From assembly GCA_030432905.1 (NCBI GenBank), contig JAUILU010000001.1, positions 806,001-870,000 on the forward strand: a stretch of DNA of 64,000 nucleotides, given 5' to 3'. This document shows, one piece after another, positions 46,928 through 56,859 of this stretch (its first letter is position 1; every line of letters begins with the position of its first letter). The stretch comes from Phycisphaerae bacterium (GTDB lineage: Bacteria > Planctomycetota > Phycisphaerae > Phycisphaerales > UBA1924). The translations under genes were made by a program, and so were the position numbers. Below the pieces are notes generated by a model. The model saw only the letters and a program-made list of their open reading frames with translations, made no database searches and was not told where the DNA came from.

Positions 46928-47898
46928 CAGCCTTTGCTCCCCGATTTACTTGGCTTCCAGCAAGTACGCCAGCTCTGCAGGCGGGTGTACTTCACAGCAA
47001 GCGCCATCAGATCCCAGAAGCTTGGCTCGCCGAGTTCAAACATTTCACGCAAGAGCACTCTGAATGCCCGCCTTCTTGCAGGGCCACCCGGCATACCTGA
47101 AGCGATATGCGCAGCTGGACCGCTGAGAAAGCCTGCAAAAGCACGCGGCCCGAGTTCATTCGCATGCTTCCGAGCCCACACAAGCGAGTAACGCCAATCA
47201 CCCGAAGCGCTCACGCGATGATTTCCGCCAAGATTCCATCGTGCCAAAGGGCCCGCATCCATCGGGATCACGAATCGTACTCCCTTAGCAAGCTGTAGCC
47301 GCAGGAACCAATCGGGATCAGCGTGACGCCGCATACCACCTCGAAAGGAAATACTCTTTGCGAGTGCTGTTGGCAACATCACCATTGACGTTTGCATTAG
47401 CGTGTGACCTGACAGAACCGATCTCCATCCTCTACGAGTGTAGAGATAGCTGCTGATCTCCTCATCGAGCACTGGCGCCCTTGAAGGCCACTGCATCTCT
47501 CGTTGCTCGGTCACAGCAAGAACAACGCAGCCCACGACCGGATGCATAACACCATCATCGACAAGCTGCTTGGCAACTTCGAGTTGCTTCGCCAGTTTCG
47601 CGGGCATCCAGGTGTCATCGTCATCGAGGAACGCGCACCACTGCCCTTGTGCCTGACGAATACCCTCGTTCCGTGCGGTCGCGTGCCCGCGTTGGCGCGG
47701 AAGCAACAGAACCCTGAGACGTTCGCTCTGGAATGTGTTCAATGCTTCAGCTGTCTCAGGGTCAGTACCGTCCTGCACGACGACGACTTCGACCGAATCC
47801 TCCTCAGGCAGTTGCTGATCCAATGCCGAGGCTACGGCTGCACAGACCTGCTTCGGTCTGCCACGGGTCGGGATAATGACCGATACCGTGGGCATCAT
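46927..47898 (-). CDS. GT2-family glycosyltransferase
   Basis: 323 residues. A GT-A domain begins at residue 3 (PTVSVIIPTRGRPKQV) with VVVVQDGTD and an acidic metal-binding run FLDDDDTW near 91-98. The C-terminal third, with YSLVWARKHANELG and a hydrophobic patch, probably sits at the membrane. Two ATG codons start the frame; the first gives the 4-nt overlap with the next upstream GT2 gene. Donor and acceptor unknown; the family includes inverting transferases of envelope polysaccharides. Confidence 0.88.
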   Translation of the reverse strand: MMPTVSVIIPTRGRPKQVCAAVASALDQQLPEEDSVEVVVVQDGTDPETAEALNTFQSERLRVLLLPRQRGHATARNEGIRQAQGQWCAFLDDDDTWMPAKLAKQLEVAKQLVDDGVMHPVVGCVVLAVTEQREMQWPSRAPVLDEEISSYLYTRRGWRSVLSGHTLMQTSMVMLPTALAKSISFRGGMRRHADPDWFLRLQLAKGVRFVIPMDAGPLARWNLGGNHRVSASGDWRYSLVWARKHANELGPRAFAGFLSGPAAHIASGMPGGPARRRAFRVLLREMFELGEPSFWDLMALAVKYTRLQSWRTCWKPSKSGSKG

Positions 47899-48794
47899 CG
47901 CTCGTGATCCTTATCAGAGATCCGTTCTGATAAAGCGCCACACGCGTTCACCACCTGCGCCATCAATAGCAGCGCCATGAGCCTGAACTTGCGCGAATAC
48001 CCGGATCGCATCGGGGAGAGAACCAAACGCAGATAGAAACCCAGAGGCTCGGGAACTGTCTGCTGACCGTCACCGTCTCGTAGCGCCCGAAAGCGTGCCG
48101 AGCCAATACCGTAAGCGAAGTGCTGCTTCAAGAAGTCAACCAGCGTTTGAGGGTGTGCGTGATCGACAACCGCCTTTGGCTCAAGGCCTGTTTCATTGCC
48201 GAGTGATGACCAGCGGTCGCAGAACTCTCTGTCCTCTCCCGTCGCGCCGAACTCCTCACAGAACCCACCTGCCTCCAGAAATGTATTCTTGTGAACAGCG
48301 AGATTGTTTGGTGTGAAAAACCGAGGCCTGTCTGCGTTCTGAACGGACTTGAGATACTCCACGAGCAGATGGCTCGCGGTTGGGCACAACTCACCCGGCA
48401 GCGCATGGCGGACAGTGCCTCCTATCAATGCCCGCTCCATACCGTTCGTCTTGAAGGCAGCCGCGAACCTCGTGAGCCAGTCTGGAGCAGGCCTGCAGTC
48501 GTCTGCCGTAAATGCGAGATATTCCATCTCGGATAGTTTCGCCGCGGCGTTGCGCGCGACGCCGGGCCCCGAATTGTCTTGGCGGATGCATTTGATGCTC
48601 ACTGGCAAACTCACGCTCTGAACTGCAGGAGCAAGCGGCTCTTGCGAACCATCATCAACAACGATGACGTCCCAGCAGTTCGCCGGGTATTCCAGTTCGG
48701 ATAAACCCATAAGCATCTGCGTGAGTCGAGCCGGCCGGTTGTAGCTGGGCACAACGACAGAGAACGTCGGGAGTTGGCTCGACTCCGAAGTCAT
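47895..48794 (-). CDS. GT2-family glycosyltransferase
   Basis: 299 residues. GT-A domain: FSVVVPSYNRPARL, VIVVDDGSQEPL, the DxD-like TADDCRPAPDWL near 95-105, and GATGEDREFCDRW as the acceptor-side acidic motif. A hydrophobic helix near the C-terminus (LMALLLMAQVVNACGAL) suggests membrane association. It overlaps both neighbours by 4 nt, so it is translated with the oxidoreductase-GT2 fusion before it and the GT2 after it. Confidence 0.88.
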   Translation of the reverse strand: MTSESSQLPTFSVVVPSYNRPARLTQMLMGLSELEYPANCWDVIVVDDGSQEPLAPAVQSVSLPVSIKCIRQDNSGPGVARNAAAKLSEMEYLAFTADDCRPAPDWLTRFAAAFKTNGMERALIGGTVRHALPGELCPTASHLLVEYLKSVQNADRPRFFTPNNLAVHKNTFLEAGGFCEEFGATGEDREFCDRWSSLGNETGLEPKAVVDHAHPQTLVDFLKQHFAYGIGSARFRALRDGDGQQTVPEPLGFYLRLVLSPMRSGYSRKFRLMALLLMAQVVNACGALSERISDKDHER

Positions 48795-50908
48795 GCGTTG
48801 TCCGGCACCATGAGTTGGCGTTCGTTCCTACGCAGGTGTCTTGCCCGAGAGATCTCAAAGTGCGCAAGCTCTTCTTTGACCTTGCCTGGGCCGATCGTGT
48901 GACCAAGGAACTGACCGATCCCGTCCAGTACAACTCCTACCACAAGAGCTGGATATGCTCTCCATCCGATCCGCTCGCGGCGAGCCTTACTCGTGAGTAG
49001 TTCCTCTCTTAGCAATCTAAAGCGGATGAACGGGATCGCAAACCCTAGAGCTATGTACATCGCTCGCTTTGGTGTTGACCACCGCTCTTTCTTCATCCTG
49101 CTTGATGCGAACAACCGGCCCGAACCTATTCGCAGTTGCAGTGTCGAACGCCACGTCGATGGGTTCAGATGCTCTACGCACGTTTCTGGTGTCTGGTAGA
49201 ACCTCGCACCGCGTGCGAGCAGATCATCGAGCAGACCACCGTCGCGTCCCATCATTTCTGTAAGCCCAGAGCCGTACTCTCGTTCGAGTGTCGCGCGGCG
49301 GAAGGTCGTGTTGTGCCTCGCGACATGGAGAGTCGTGCCGGGGAACTCCGCGGCAACCCACCTGCCGTAGCTCATAAGCATGTTCGCCCATGAAAGCACG
49401 GTTCCTGGGTTACCGTTCTCGATCCGAGTTCCGACCGCATCCCACGGGCCGGATTGTGCAGCAGAAACGATGCGCTCGGCCCATTCGGGCTCAGGGAAAG
49501 CGTGGTCCTCAAGGTACGTCATGAAGGTAGCCTGCGCGTGCCCGAGCGCCATCGCGGCGGAGCGGTCTACATCATCGATCTCACCAACGCAGATCACCTT
49601 ATGGCTCGCAAACGCCGCAAAGCGGGACTCCTCTTCGGGCTTGATATCTTCTTCATACTGCGTTACCACGATCACCTGCAGCTTGCTCGCAATCGTCTGC
49701 TTCGTAAGAAATCCCAATACTCTGCCGATACCACGCATCCCTGTCACGGTCACGAACACAACAGTGAGCACGGGACTCTCTTCGTCACCTATCGATGGCA
49801 CAGTGTTATCTGCATGCGAGTCTGTTGAGGAAGATGCGTCACAGGTGTGGATCGCTTTCTTCGGGCTCCCGATGACTTTGATTGTCTGAGAGTCCTGCGA
49901 GGCAGATTCCATCGCGGCTAGAACAACCGCGAGACTACACCAACCATCCTCAATATCTGGCCGTTCAGCTTTACCACCGCGTACAGATGCGACGAAAGCG
50001 CACAAAGCGGGCTCGAATGACGGATCAAGTCTCGTTCGGAATGCCCTAAGCTGACCAACTGCAAGCGCGCAGGAACGAGCGGCCATCTCGGGCATTGTGG
50101 CGCTCTGTGAGCGAGGTGATCGCGTGACTGTTCCCCGGAACCGATCTGCGTGAATTACCCCGTCCTCACCGATGATCTCGAACCTGTCAGATTCCGCCCC
50201 GGTCATTGAAATCGAAGAGTGCACAAGCACACCGTTCTCGAGTGTGTAGGTGACCTGCGCGTTGTCGTCTTCGCTGTACAGACTCCGCGTCGTCGCGCTC
50301 ACTGACGACACGCGTTCGCCAGTGTGGTGCATGACCAGATCCGCGTGGTGCGAGAGCAGGTCGAGCAGGACCCCGCCGCCACTTGTTCGGCTCTTCTTCC
50401 ACTCGGGAAGTGCACGGGGTGGCGTTGAGAACAGTGTGCGGATGGTTGTGATTCTGCCCACGGCTCTCTGGCGTAGCAACTCGTGCACCTTCCTGTGCAC
50501 AGGGTGGAAGCGGTAGTTGAACCCAACCATTGCGGGAACGCTCTTTGGCCCCCAGGCTTCGAGAATCGACGCTGTCTCGGCCTCATTCGTTGCGATTGGT
50601 TTCTCGAGGTAAATCGGGCTTCCTTCATCGAGAAGTCGCACGGCGTACTTTGCGTGCAGGTGTGTAGGCAGGCAGATACAGGCCGCATCGAAGTCGCCCG
50701 TATCGATGAGAGCTTCGACCGAGTCGAATAGCCTGACCTTAGGGTTCAGCCTCGAAGCGATCGCCTTCGCGTCTGCGCTTGGGTCAGCAACGGCTGCCAG
50801 TGACGCGCCAGGAATCCTCGCGATGATTGGCGCGTGTACTCTCTGCGCTACCCGGCCGCAACCGAGCAATGCTACACGAACATGTGAGTCACGATTCACT
50901 TGAGTCAT
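48791..50908 (-). CDS. fusion of Gfo/Idh/MocA oxidoreductase and GT2 glycosyltransferase
   Basis: 705 residues. Residues 10-330 are a Gfo/Idh/MocA-type oxidoreductase: Rossmann loop VALLGCGRVAQRVHAP, LPTHLHAKYAVRLLDEG and the catalytic YLEKPIA. The fold continues with the alpha/beta substrate domain (MVGFNYRFHPVHRKVHEL). From about 378 a GT2-like domain follows (SPVLTVVFVTVTGMRG, VIVVTQYEED, TYLEDHAFPEPEW). The C-terminus carries a hydrophobic stretch (YIALGFAIPFIRF). The two activities are usually separate proteins. A single polypeptide could make or modify a nucleotide-sugar and use it at once (inference). It has 4-nt overlaps on both sides. Confidence 0.85.
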   Translation of the reverse strand: MTQVNRDSHVRVALLGCGRVAQRVHAPIIARIPGASLAAVADPSADAKAIASRLNPKVRLFDSVEALIDTGDFDAACICLPTHLHAKYAVRLLDEGSPIYLEKPIATNEAETASILEAWGPKSVPAMVGFNYRFHPVHRKVHELLRQRAVGRITTIRTLFSTPPRALPEWKKSRTSGGGVLLDLLSHHADLVMHHTGERVSSVSATTRSLYSEDDNAQVTYTLENGVLVHSSISMTGAESDRFEIIGEDGVIHADRFRGTVTRSPRSQSATMPEMAARSCALAVGQLRAFRTRLDPSFEPALCAFVASVRGGKAERPDIEDGWCSLAVVLAAMESASQDSQTIKVIGSPKKAIHTCDASSSTDSHADNTVPSIGDEESPVLTVVFVTVTGMRGIGRVLGFLTKQTIASKLQVIVVTQYEEDIKPEEESRFAAFASHKVICVGEIDDVDRSAAMALGHAQATFMTYLEDHAFPEPEWAERIVSAAQSGPWDAVGTRIENGNPGTVLSWANMLMSYGRWVAAEFPGTTLHVARHNTTFRRATLEREYGSGLTEMMGRDGGLLDDLLARGARFYQTPETCVEHLNPSTWRSTLQLRIGSGRLFASSRMKKERWSTPKRAMYIALGFAIPFIRFRLLREELLTSKARRERIGWRAYPALVVGVVLDGIGQFLGHTIGPGKVKEELAHFEISRARHLRRNERQLMVPDNA

Positions 50909-52464
50909 GAGACCAGCCCTGAACCACTACGATGGCGAACGGAAGTACCAAAGATTGAAGCGATCTTCGGCGACAGGTGCTCGATACACGACCTGAGCTC
51001 ATCACGCCCCCTCCCGGGGATTAACCAGGCAACCGCGTTGCACAGCATGAATATCGCAACCCCGAGACACAATGCAAGAACTGATGCCTTATAGCTATCC
51101 GTATTCGATCCGAGTGACAGCACAAGCACAGAAGCAACCGCGCTTGCAAGCATGGGGCGCATCGCGGGCATCAGCATGTCGAGAGGTCTGATCTGCGATC
51201 CCCTGCAACTCATCCACACCGCAAACGGAGCGGCAACCGCATGAACGAGGAGCACGGCTATCGATACACCGACCGCCTCACCACGGAACGCTCCGATCGC
51301 GGCTCCAGCCACGAGCACCGGGACAAACACAAGTGTCCAGATCAACTGGTCGTTCGATCGGCTCTCGGCGAGAAAGACCCACTTGCCAGCCTGAATGATC
51401 AGCCGAAACAACATCGCAACACAAAGGATGGAGAAGAATGGTGCCGCCTCGACCCATTGCTCACCGAGCAGCACACCGATGACGAGCTCACCCCGGATCG
51501 CACCGAATATGAGCATCGGGATCGCAATCGCATACAACACCAGAACGGCCTGCCTGAACCCTGCCGGGTACGACCCGTCCTCGGCGTTCTGCTTCCTGCT
51601 GAACGCTGCGATTACAACCCCCATCATCGGAAAGTACACCTGCCGGGAGGGAAACTCGGACCACACATAGGCCTGTTGATAGAACCCCAGCACCCGATCG
51701 CCAACTAGCCCACCCAATATCAGCCTGTCAGCGCTCGCCCCGAGCGTACCTATGCACTTTGAGAGTGAAAGCCGAACGCCGTGCCAGATCAGTTCGCTCT
51801 CTCTGCGAGCTGATCTAAAACTCGAGAGCGGGTTGCTCGGGAACCACCTCGTGCTGAACACACAGACTGCAAGACGAGCACCAGACTGCGCAAGCTGCTG
51901 CGCCGCCAGCGCCCAGACTCCGTACCCCATCAAAGCAACCACGATCGCTGCGACCGCACCCGCTGCCATCCCAGAGATGTCCTTCGCGGCAACCGTGCCG
52001 AAAAATAACCGGCGCTTTAGCAGCCCATCATGAACCGACGTGAAGCCCGTCAGAAGTGACGCCAAGGCAACTGTCGGCATCAGCAGCCCGAGCTCTTGCA
52101 TGCCATAGAACGCGCCCAGGATTGGCCCGAGCAGCGCAACAACCGACGTCACGAGCAGATTCATGACCTGCCCACTCCAGAAAAGACCAGACACCTTCTC
52201 GCGGGTCAGATTCTCCGCGTTCACGATCGCGGTTGAGATCCCGACATCACGAACTGTTGCGATGAGCTGAACAACAACCCATGCGATCGCGAAGACACCG
52301 AAGTCCTCGGGTGAGAGGATGCGCACAAGCACGAGCGTGGTGCCGATACCCAGTGCCATCTGAATCTCGTTGGATACCAAGGCCACGAGACCCGAGCGGG
52401 CGGTTTGACGACCAAGAGCACTTCCAACGTCCTCAAAGAAGATGTCTGATCTGCGCTGGCTCAC
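50905..52464 (-). CDS. polysaccharide/lipid-linked oligosaccharide flippase (Wzx-like)
   Basis: 519 residues with about 12-14 predicted membrane spans, such as LGIGTTLVLVRILSPEDFG, FAIAWVVVQLIATV and LLVTSVVALLGPILGAFYG. The opening ALVSNEIQMALGIGTTLVL and the LKRRLFFGTVAAKDI loop are typical of the MOP-superfamily polysaccharide exporters. It would move a lipid-linked glycan made by the neighbouring transferases across the inner membrane. It overlaps the triple fusion upstream and the oxidoreductase-GT2 fusion downstream by 4 nt. Confidence 0.88.
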   Translation of the reverse strand: MSQRRSDIFFEDVGSALGRQTARSGLVALVSNEIQMALGIGTTLVLVRILSPEDFGVFAIAWVVVQLIATVRDVGISTAIVNAENLTREKVSGLFWSGQVMNLLVTSVVALLGPILGAFYGMQELGLLMPTVALASLLTGFTSVHDGLLKRRLFFGTVAAKDISGMAAGAVAAIVVALMGYGVWALAAQQLAQSGARLAVCVFSTRWFPSNPLSSFRSARRESELIWHGVRLSLSKCIGTLGASADRLILGGLVGDRVLGFYQQAYVWSEFPSRQVYFPMMGVVIAAFSRKQNAEDGSYPAGFRQAVLVLYAIAIPMLIFGAIRGELVIGVLLGEQWVEAAPFFSILCVAMLFRLIIQAGKWVFLAESRSNDQLIWTLVFVPVLVAGAAIGAFRGEAVGVSIAVLLVHAVAAPFAVWMSCRGSQIRPLDMLMPAMRPMLASAVASVLVLSLGSNTDSYKASVLALCLGVAIFMLCNAVAWLIPGRGRDELRSCIEHLSPKIASIFGTSVRHRSGSGLVS

Positions 52465-55400
52465 TCATCACCCACGGGTATGACGCTGTATACATCTATG
52501 ACCGAATCACCGATCGGCGTTGAATCGATCAATTTAAGCTCCGCCGATAAATCTGGCGGGAGAATCTCGGGAACCAGTAGTACATGGGCTTCTTTGCCCC
52601 GGACATGAGTCACCGAGTTGCGGCTCAGCTTCTCCAATGCGGAGGTGGGATCTACGACCTGCCGGCCAAAGCCGCGTTTCTCAAACTCAAAGTTCAGCAA
52701 GCGGAACGCCTGCGGACTCGCCACGATGTGTGTTGACTTTGGCTCGATCTGAGCAAGATGCTCTACGACCTGCGGCGCATCCTTCGTGCCAAGTCTGTAT
52801 GGGAAATCGGTTGGATATCCTGACAGCAACACTCCGAGCGAGGCGATCAATGCAGCGCACAACCCAGTCACCCCAGCGACTGCCGGCTTCGGACTCACGA
52901 GCACAGCTCCCATCGAGATGGGCGTTGCCCAGAGGAAGCAGAGGATCGGGACAAACCACACAAGGATCCACCAGGGCGGCGGTGCCAAGCCAGACACGAG
53001 GTATACACCGAGCGTCCCCAGCACCAATCCAACCACCAACGCCCTGGGCCAGCCGGTTCTACTCAACCACATCCAGATGCCGGAAAGAGCGAGTGCAAAC
53101 AACGCTATCGCAACCAGCGAGGGCATGGGCCAGGTCCACTGTGACCATGCGGCGTGCAAGTTGAACGACAATTCTTCAAAACGCAGGAACCCGTCGCTGT
53201 CCTTGTACCCATTGGCAGCACGGCCGAGTGTCCGCATCGGCCCGTTCCCGCTGCTGAGCGCCCAAGCGGGAGCGTACAACAACGCGATCAGTCCCAGCGT
53301 GGCTAAGCCTGTGCAAAAGACTCCTAGCACATGCTTGAGAAGTGGTGTGCCCTTGGTTGGTCCCATGAGCAGCCAGCCGGCGTAGATAAACGCGATCGGA
53401 TATGCCATCACTGGGCACGCATAGAACCCGATCGCCCCGACGACAGCCGCTGCGACCCCGGCGCCCGGTTCTCGATTCCGAAGCGCCGGCAGGAGCCCGA
53501 GTAGTACGAGCATCGCCACGATCACGATCGGATAGCCCCTCGCGTTGGTCGCGATATCGACGCCGATCACGCTCCCCGCGTAAAGACCTGTGCCAACAAG
53601 GGCGATCATCGGGCTCAGAAGCGAACGCCCAGCTGCGAGCATGCACACGGGTATCAGCATCGAGAACGCAAAGGCAGGAAGACGGGCCGACATCTCCGAC
53701 GGTCCGAAGAGCGACACGCTCAACCACATCAAAGTCGAGTGCAAAATGTGATTGTTCGGCGTGTCGTACGTCAACAGAGGCACCAGCGGTGACGCGGACG
53801 CATACATCGCAAACGACGAGGCCTCGTCGAGCCTCATTTGCTGGTTGATATGCATTATCCCTAGTACACCAGCGATTAGTGTGAACACACCGACCATTGC
53901 AAGGTCTAGCTTAGGGATTACAAAGAGCTCTCTGAGCCGAACGATTCCGGACTGGCAGCCCGAGAGCAGTGCCCGAGGACCAGCGTGTGCCATGCAAACG
54001 GACATTCCAAGCAGCGCTAAGCCGAATACTACAAGCCGGTGTTGAACAGGCCCGAGTGTCTCGAGGTTGTATCGGGGAGTCGCCGTGCTTCCCTCGAGTC
54101 TCGTCATCGCGTCGAGCATTGACTGTGTGCTGACGAAGCCGAGAATAACGAGCGAGAGGCCGACTCCACCGAGGCTGATGAGTGTGAAGCCGCTCAAGAG
54201 CAAGAAGGGCACGGAACAATTGTCACTTCGAAGCCAGCTCTTCCACCGAAACCATGTCACCGCCGCCATGTAGGTCACAACCGCGTACAGAAAGTAGCAG
54301 AAGTGCAGCACCACGCCGGCAACAAGCGCCCCCACTCCCCCTCGCCTTGCAATCAGTCCGAAGAGTTTCCGATTGAGCCAGACCCACAGCCCGGCAGGAA
54401 GAACCACAGAGGCGGCCGCTGCGAATGCGCCTATCGCAGCAAGAGTGATCGGCAACAAAAATAGCGCCAGGCACAGAAGGCAGACAAAAAGAGCGGCCAA
54501 CTGCTCCCTACGTGACGAGTTGAGAGATTCCCGCAGTTCTTCGTGCTCCACAGAGAGCCTGCCCCAGGGCAACGCCCGAGCAACCACATCGGTGCGCCAG
54601 AGATTGCCCAGTGACCAGCGTTTCAGGTGAGTCGCGGTTGCTCCCTTGACGACTTTGATGCGGCCGTACTTGCGCAGCCTGACACCAAGCTCGACATCCT
54701 CGATCGAAGGCTTCGCGAAGGCCTCATCGAATCCGCCAACATCCAGGAATGCCTGTCTCTGAACAGCCCCAAGGCCAGACCAGAAAGTCTCCGCTTCAGC
54801 CTGAGCATTCTGATGCACAAAGTGATGCCTGATGTTGGCATAGATAGAGACAGCACCCGCAGCCTCAGGTGCGCTGTCATAACTCCCGAACGATGCGATG
54901 ACGCCGGACTCCTGCCGAAGAGGCTCGATCAGTGCCGCTAGAGTCTCACGATGAACTCTGACATCGGCATCGACAAACACGATGATGTCCTGAGTCGCGT
55001 CTTGTGCGCCGGCGTTGCGTGCTCTTGCCGGCCCCCCGGGCTTGTCTGAGACGCGGATGATCCGCACCCGCTCGTCAATCTCAGCGGCCCGTTTAGGTGC
55101 CCCATCCGTAGAACCATCGTCTGCAAGGATGATCTCTTCTGGGATAACGCTTGACTCCAGAACGGCTCGCACCGCCGAATCGAGGTCCTCGCTACCGTTG
55201 TGTACTGGGATGACAACCGAGATCGGCGCCGATCGGGTCCCGTCGGGGTCGTCGTTATCGCCAGACTCAGAGCCGGTTTCCTTATCTTTTTTATCAACCA
55301 CAAAGTCTTCGTGGTACGACCGCTCTACGTTGACCGACCAGATGTCGTGCGACTCGCCGACGATGTTGCGTGCCGCGAGCATTGCGGCGAGCATCGAGTG

Positions 55401-56777
55401 GTCCTGGTTGTTGTAGCGGTGCATGCCGTTGCGGCCGACCGACTGTAGATTCTCGAATGTCAGCAGCCAGTCTTTGATGAAGTCGAGGTTCGCCTTGTAG
55501 TCGGCGTCGTAGACGGGGTATGCCTTTGGCTGGCGGATGACCGTGCCGTCCACAACACTCGACGCGGGTGCGAGATCGAGCCTCTCGAGTTCCTGCTTTG
55601 CAAGATCGATCAGTTCTTCGTCGCTCGAGTTCCAGAGCCCGTCACCCTCGTGACAGAAATACTCCATCCCGATGCTCGCTGTGCTCTGATTTGGCAGCAT
55701 GGCCTCAGACCACGCCCGGAAGTTCTGGATGCGTCCGACTTTGACATCAGGGCTGTGGATGTAGATCCAGTTGTCATCGAACGGATCCGGATGGTTCAGC
55801 ACGAGAGTGACAATGAGGAAGTCGCGGTAGTTGAGCCGATCCGCAGCCTGCAACACCTCATCCGGTGCCGCGGGCGAGATGCACCGGACCAACTCGGTAA
55901 TCGGCATCGAATTCATAACGTGGTCGCACTCGACCAGCGTTCGGCCCGCATCACGAGTCTCGATCTCAACACCCGTAATCCGGTTGCCATTGCGGTGGAT
56001 CTTGCTCGCACGGGCCTGAAGCCTGACCTCGCCACCTTTGTCTTCGATCAGGTCGGCGGCGGTCTCCCACATCTGACCGGGCCCAAGCCTCGGATACTTG
56101 AACGTCTTGATGAGCGATGCGGTATCACCCTTGCCCGTCAAGGCGTCGAAGACGGCTTTCGTGAGAGATAGATCCTTGATGCGCTGCGCGGCCCAGTCCG
56201 CGCGGATCTCGGTCGGTGGGATCCCCCACACCTTCTCTGTGTACGTACGGAAGAAGTGCCAGTAGAGCCGACCGCCAAACCTGTTCGAGACCCACTGCTC
56301 GAAGTTCTCTTCTTCTTTTGAAGGGAAGACTTTCCACTTCGCAAAGCTCAGAGCAACGCGCACTGATTCATAGATGCCCAGATTGCCGAGCGCGTTCCCG
56401 ATTGACAGTGGGTAGTCATAGAACCGACCACGGTAGTAGATTCTGCTCGATCTGGGGACGTCGATCATCTCGTCGCCCATGATCTCCTGCCAGAGCTCCT
56501 CGACCGGCTTGACCTTCGTAAAGAACCGATGCCCGCCGATGTCGAACCGGTACCCCTTGTACTCCTCTGTTCGTGCGATGCCGCCGACGCGCTGACCCGC
56601 TTCGACGACAAGCGGTTTCATGTCCGGAGCGTGCTTGAGAAGCTCGTAGGCACCCGATAGCCCAGCTGGGCCGCCGCCGATAACGAGCACATGCCAACGC
56701 TCGCTCGATGTGCCCGAAACGCCATTATCCTGCGGCGAGACCTGCGACTCTCGAGCTGGTGAAAGGGCCTCTTTCAT
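52461..56777 (-). CDS. triple fusion: FAD oxidoreductase/UGM-like, GT2, and GT39-like membrane glycosyltransferase
   Basis: 1438 residues. Residues 28-500 form an FAD-dependent amine-oxidase/UDP-galactopyranose-mutase-like protein: VLVIGGGPAGLSGAYEL, YKGYRFDIGGHRFFTK, YWHFFRTYTEKVWGIPP. Residues 518-750 form a GT2 domain: ISVVIPVHNGSEDL, ILADDGSTDG, FVDADVRVHRETL, SIEDVELGVRLR, with two or three membrane helices after it. From about 950 a GT39/ArnT-like polytopic region follows with the acidic LDEASSF near 980 and many spans. Each part alone would be a full-length family member, so this is a true fusion. It is probably the first gene of the glycan operon and starts at ATG 56777. Confidence 0.85.
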   Translation of the reverse strand: MKEALSPARESQVSPQDNGVSGTSSERWHVLVIGGGPAGLSGAYELLKHAPDMKPLVVEAGQRVGGIARTEEYKGYRFDIGGHRFFTKVKPVEELWQEIMGDEMIDVPRSSRIYYRGRFYDYPLSIGNALGNLGIYESVRVALSFAKWKVFPSKEEENFEQWVSNRFGGRLYWHFFRTYTEKVWGIPPTEIRADWAAQRIKDLSLTKAVFDALTGKGDTASLIKTFKYPRLGPGQMWETAADLIEDKGGEVRLQARASKIHRNGNRITGVEIETRDAGRTLVECDHVMNSMPITELVRCISPAAPDEVLQAADRLNYRDFLIVTLVLNHPDPFDDNWIYIHSPDVKVGRIQNFRAWSEAMLPNQSTASIGMEYFCHEGDGLWNSSDEELIDLAKQELERLDLAPASSVVDGTVIRQPKAYPVYDADYKANLDFIKDWLLTFENLQSVGRNGMHRYNNQDHSMLAAMLAARNIVGESHDIWSVNVERSYHEDFVVDKKDKETGSESGDNDDPDGTRSAPISVVIPVHNGSEDLDSAVRAVLESSVIPEEIILADDGSTDGAPKRAAEIDERVRIIRVSDKPGGPARARNAGAQDATQDIIVFVDADVRVHRETLAALIEPLRQESGVIASFGSYDSAPEAAGAVSIYANIRHHFVHQNAQAEAETFWSGLGAVQRQAFLDVGGFDEAFAKPSIEDVELGVRLRKYGRIKVVKGATATHLKRWSLGNLWRTDVVARALPWGRLSVEHEELRESLNSSRREQLAALFVCLLCLALFLLPITLAAIGAFAAAASVVLPAGLWVWLNRKLFGLIARRGGVGALVAGVVLHFCYFLYAVVTYMAAVTWFRWKSWLRSDNCSVPFLLLSGFTLISLGGVGLSLVILGFVSTQSMLDAMTRLEGSTATPRYNLETLGPVQHRLVVFGLALLGMSVCMAHAGPRALLSGCQSGIVRLRELFVIPKLDLAMVGVFTLIAGVLGIMHINQQMRLDEASSFAMYASASPLVPLLTYDTPNNHILHSTLMWLSVSLFGPSEMSARLPAFAFSMLIPVCMLAAGRSLLSPMIALVGTGLYAGSVIGVDIATNARGYPIVIVAMLVLLGLLPALRNREPGAGVAAAVVGAIGFYACPVMAYPIAFIYAGWLLMGPTKGTPLLKHVLGVFCTGLATLGLIALLYAPAWALSSGNGPMRTLGRAANGYKDSDGFLRFEELSFNLHAAWSQWTWPMPSLVAIALFALALSGIWMWLSRTGWPRALVVGLVLGTLGVYLVSGLAPPPWWILVWFVPILCFLWATPISMGAVLVSPKPAVAGVTGLCAALIASLGVLLSGYPTDFPYRLGTKDAPQVVEHLAQIEPKSTHIVASPQAFRLLNFEFEKRGFGRQVVDPTSALEKLSRNSVTHVRGKEAHVLLVPEILPPDLSAELKLIDSTPIGDSVIDVYSVIPVGDE

Positions 56778-56859
56778 AGGTGGGTCAGTCTAGCTGATTC
56801 TTACAGGATAATGCCTTACTCAGGTTTTTGACTGACACCAGCAACGTCTTTCCTACCCT

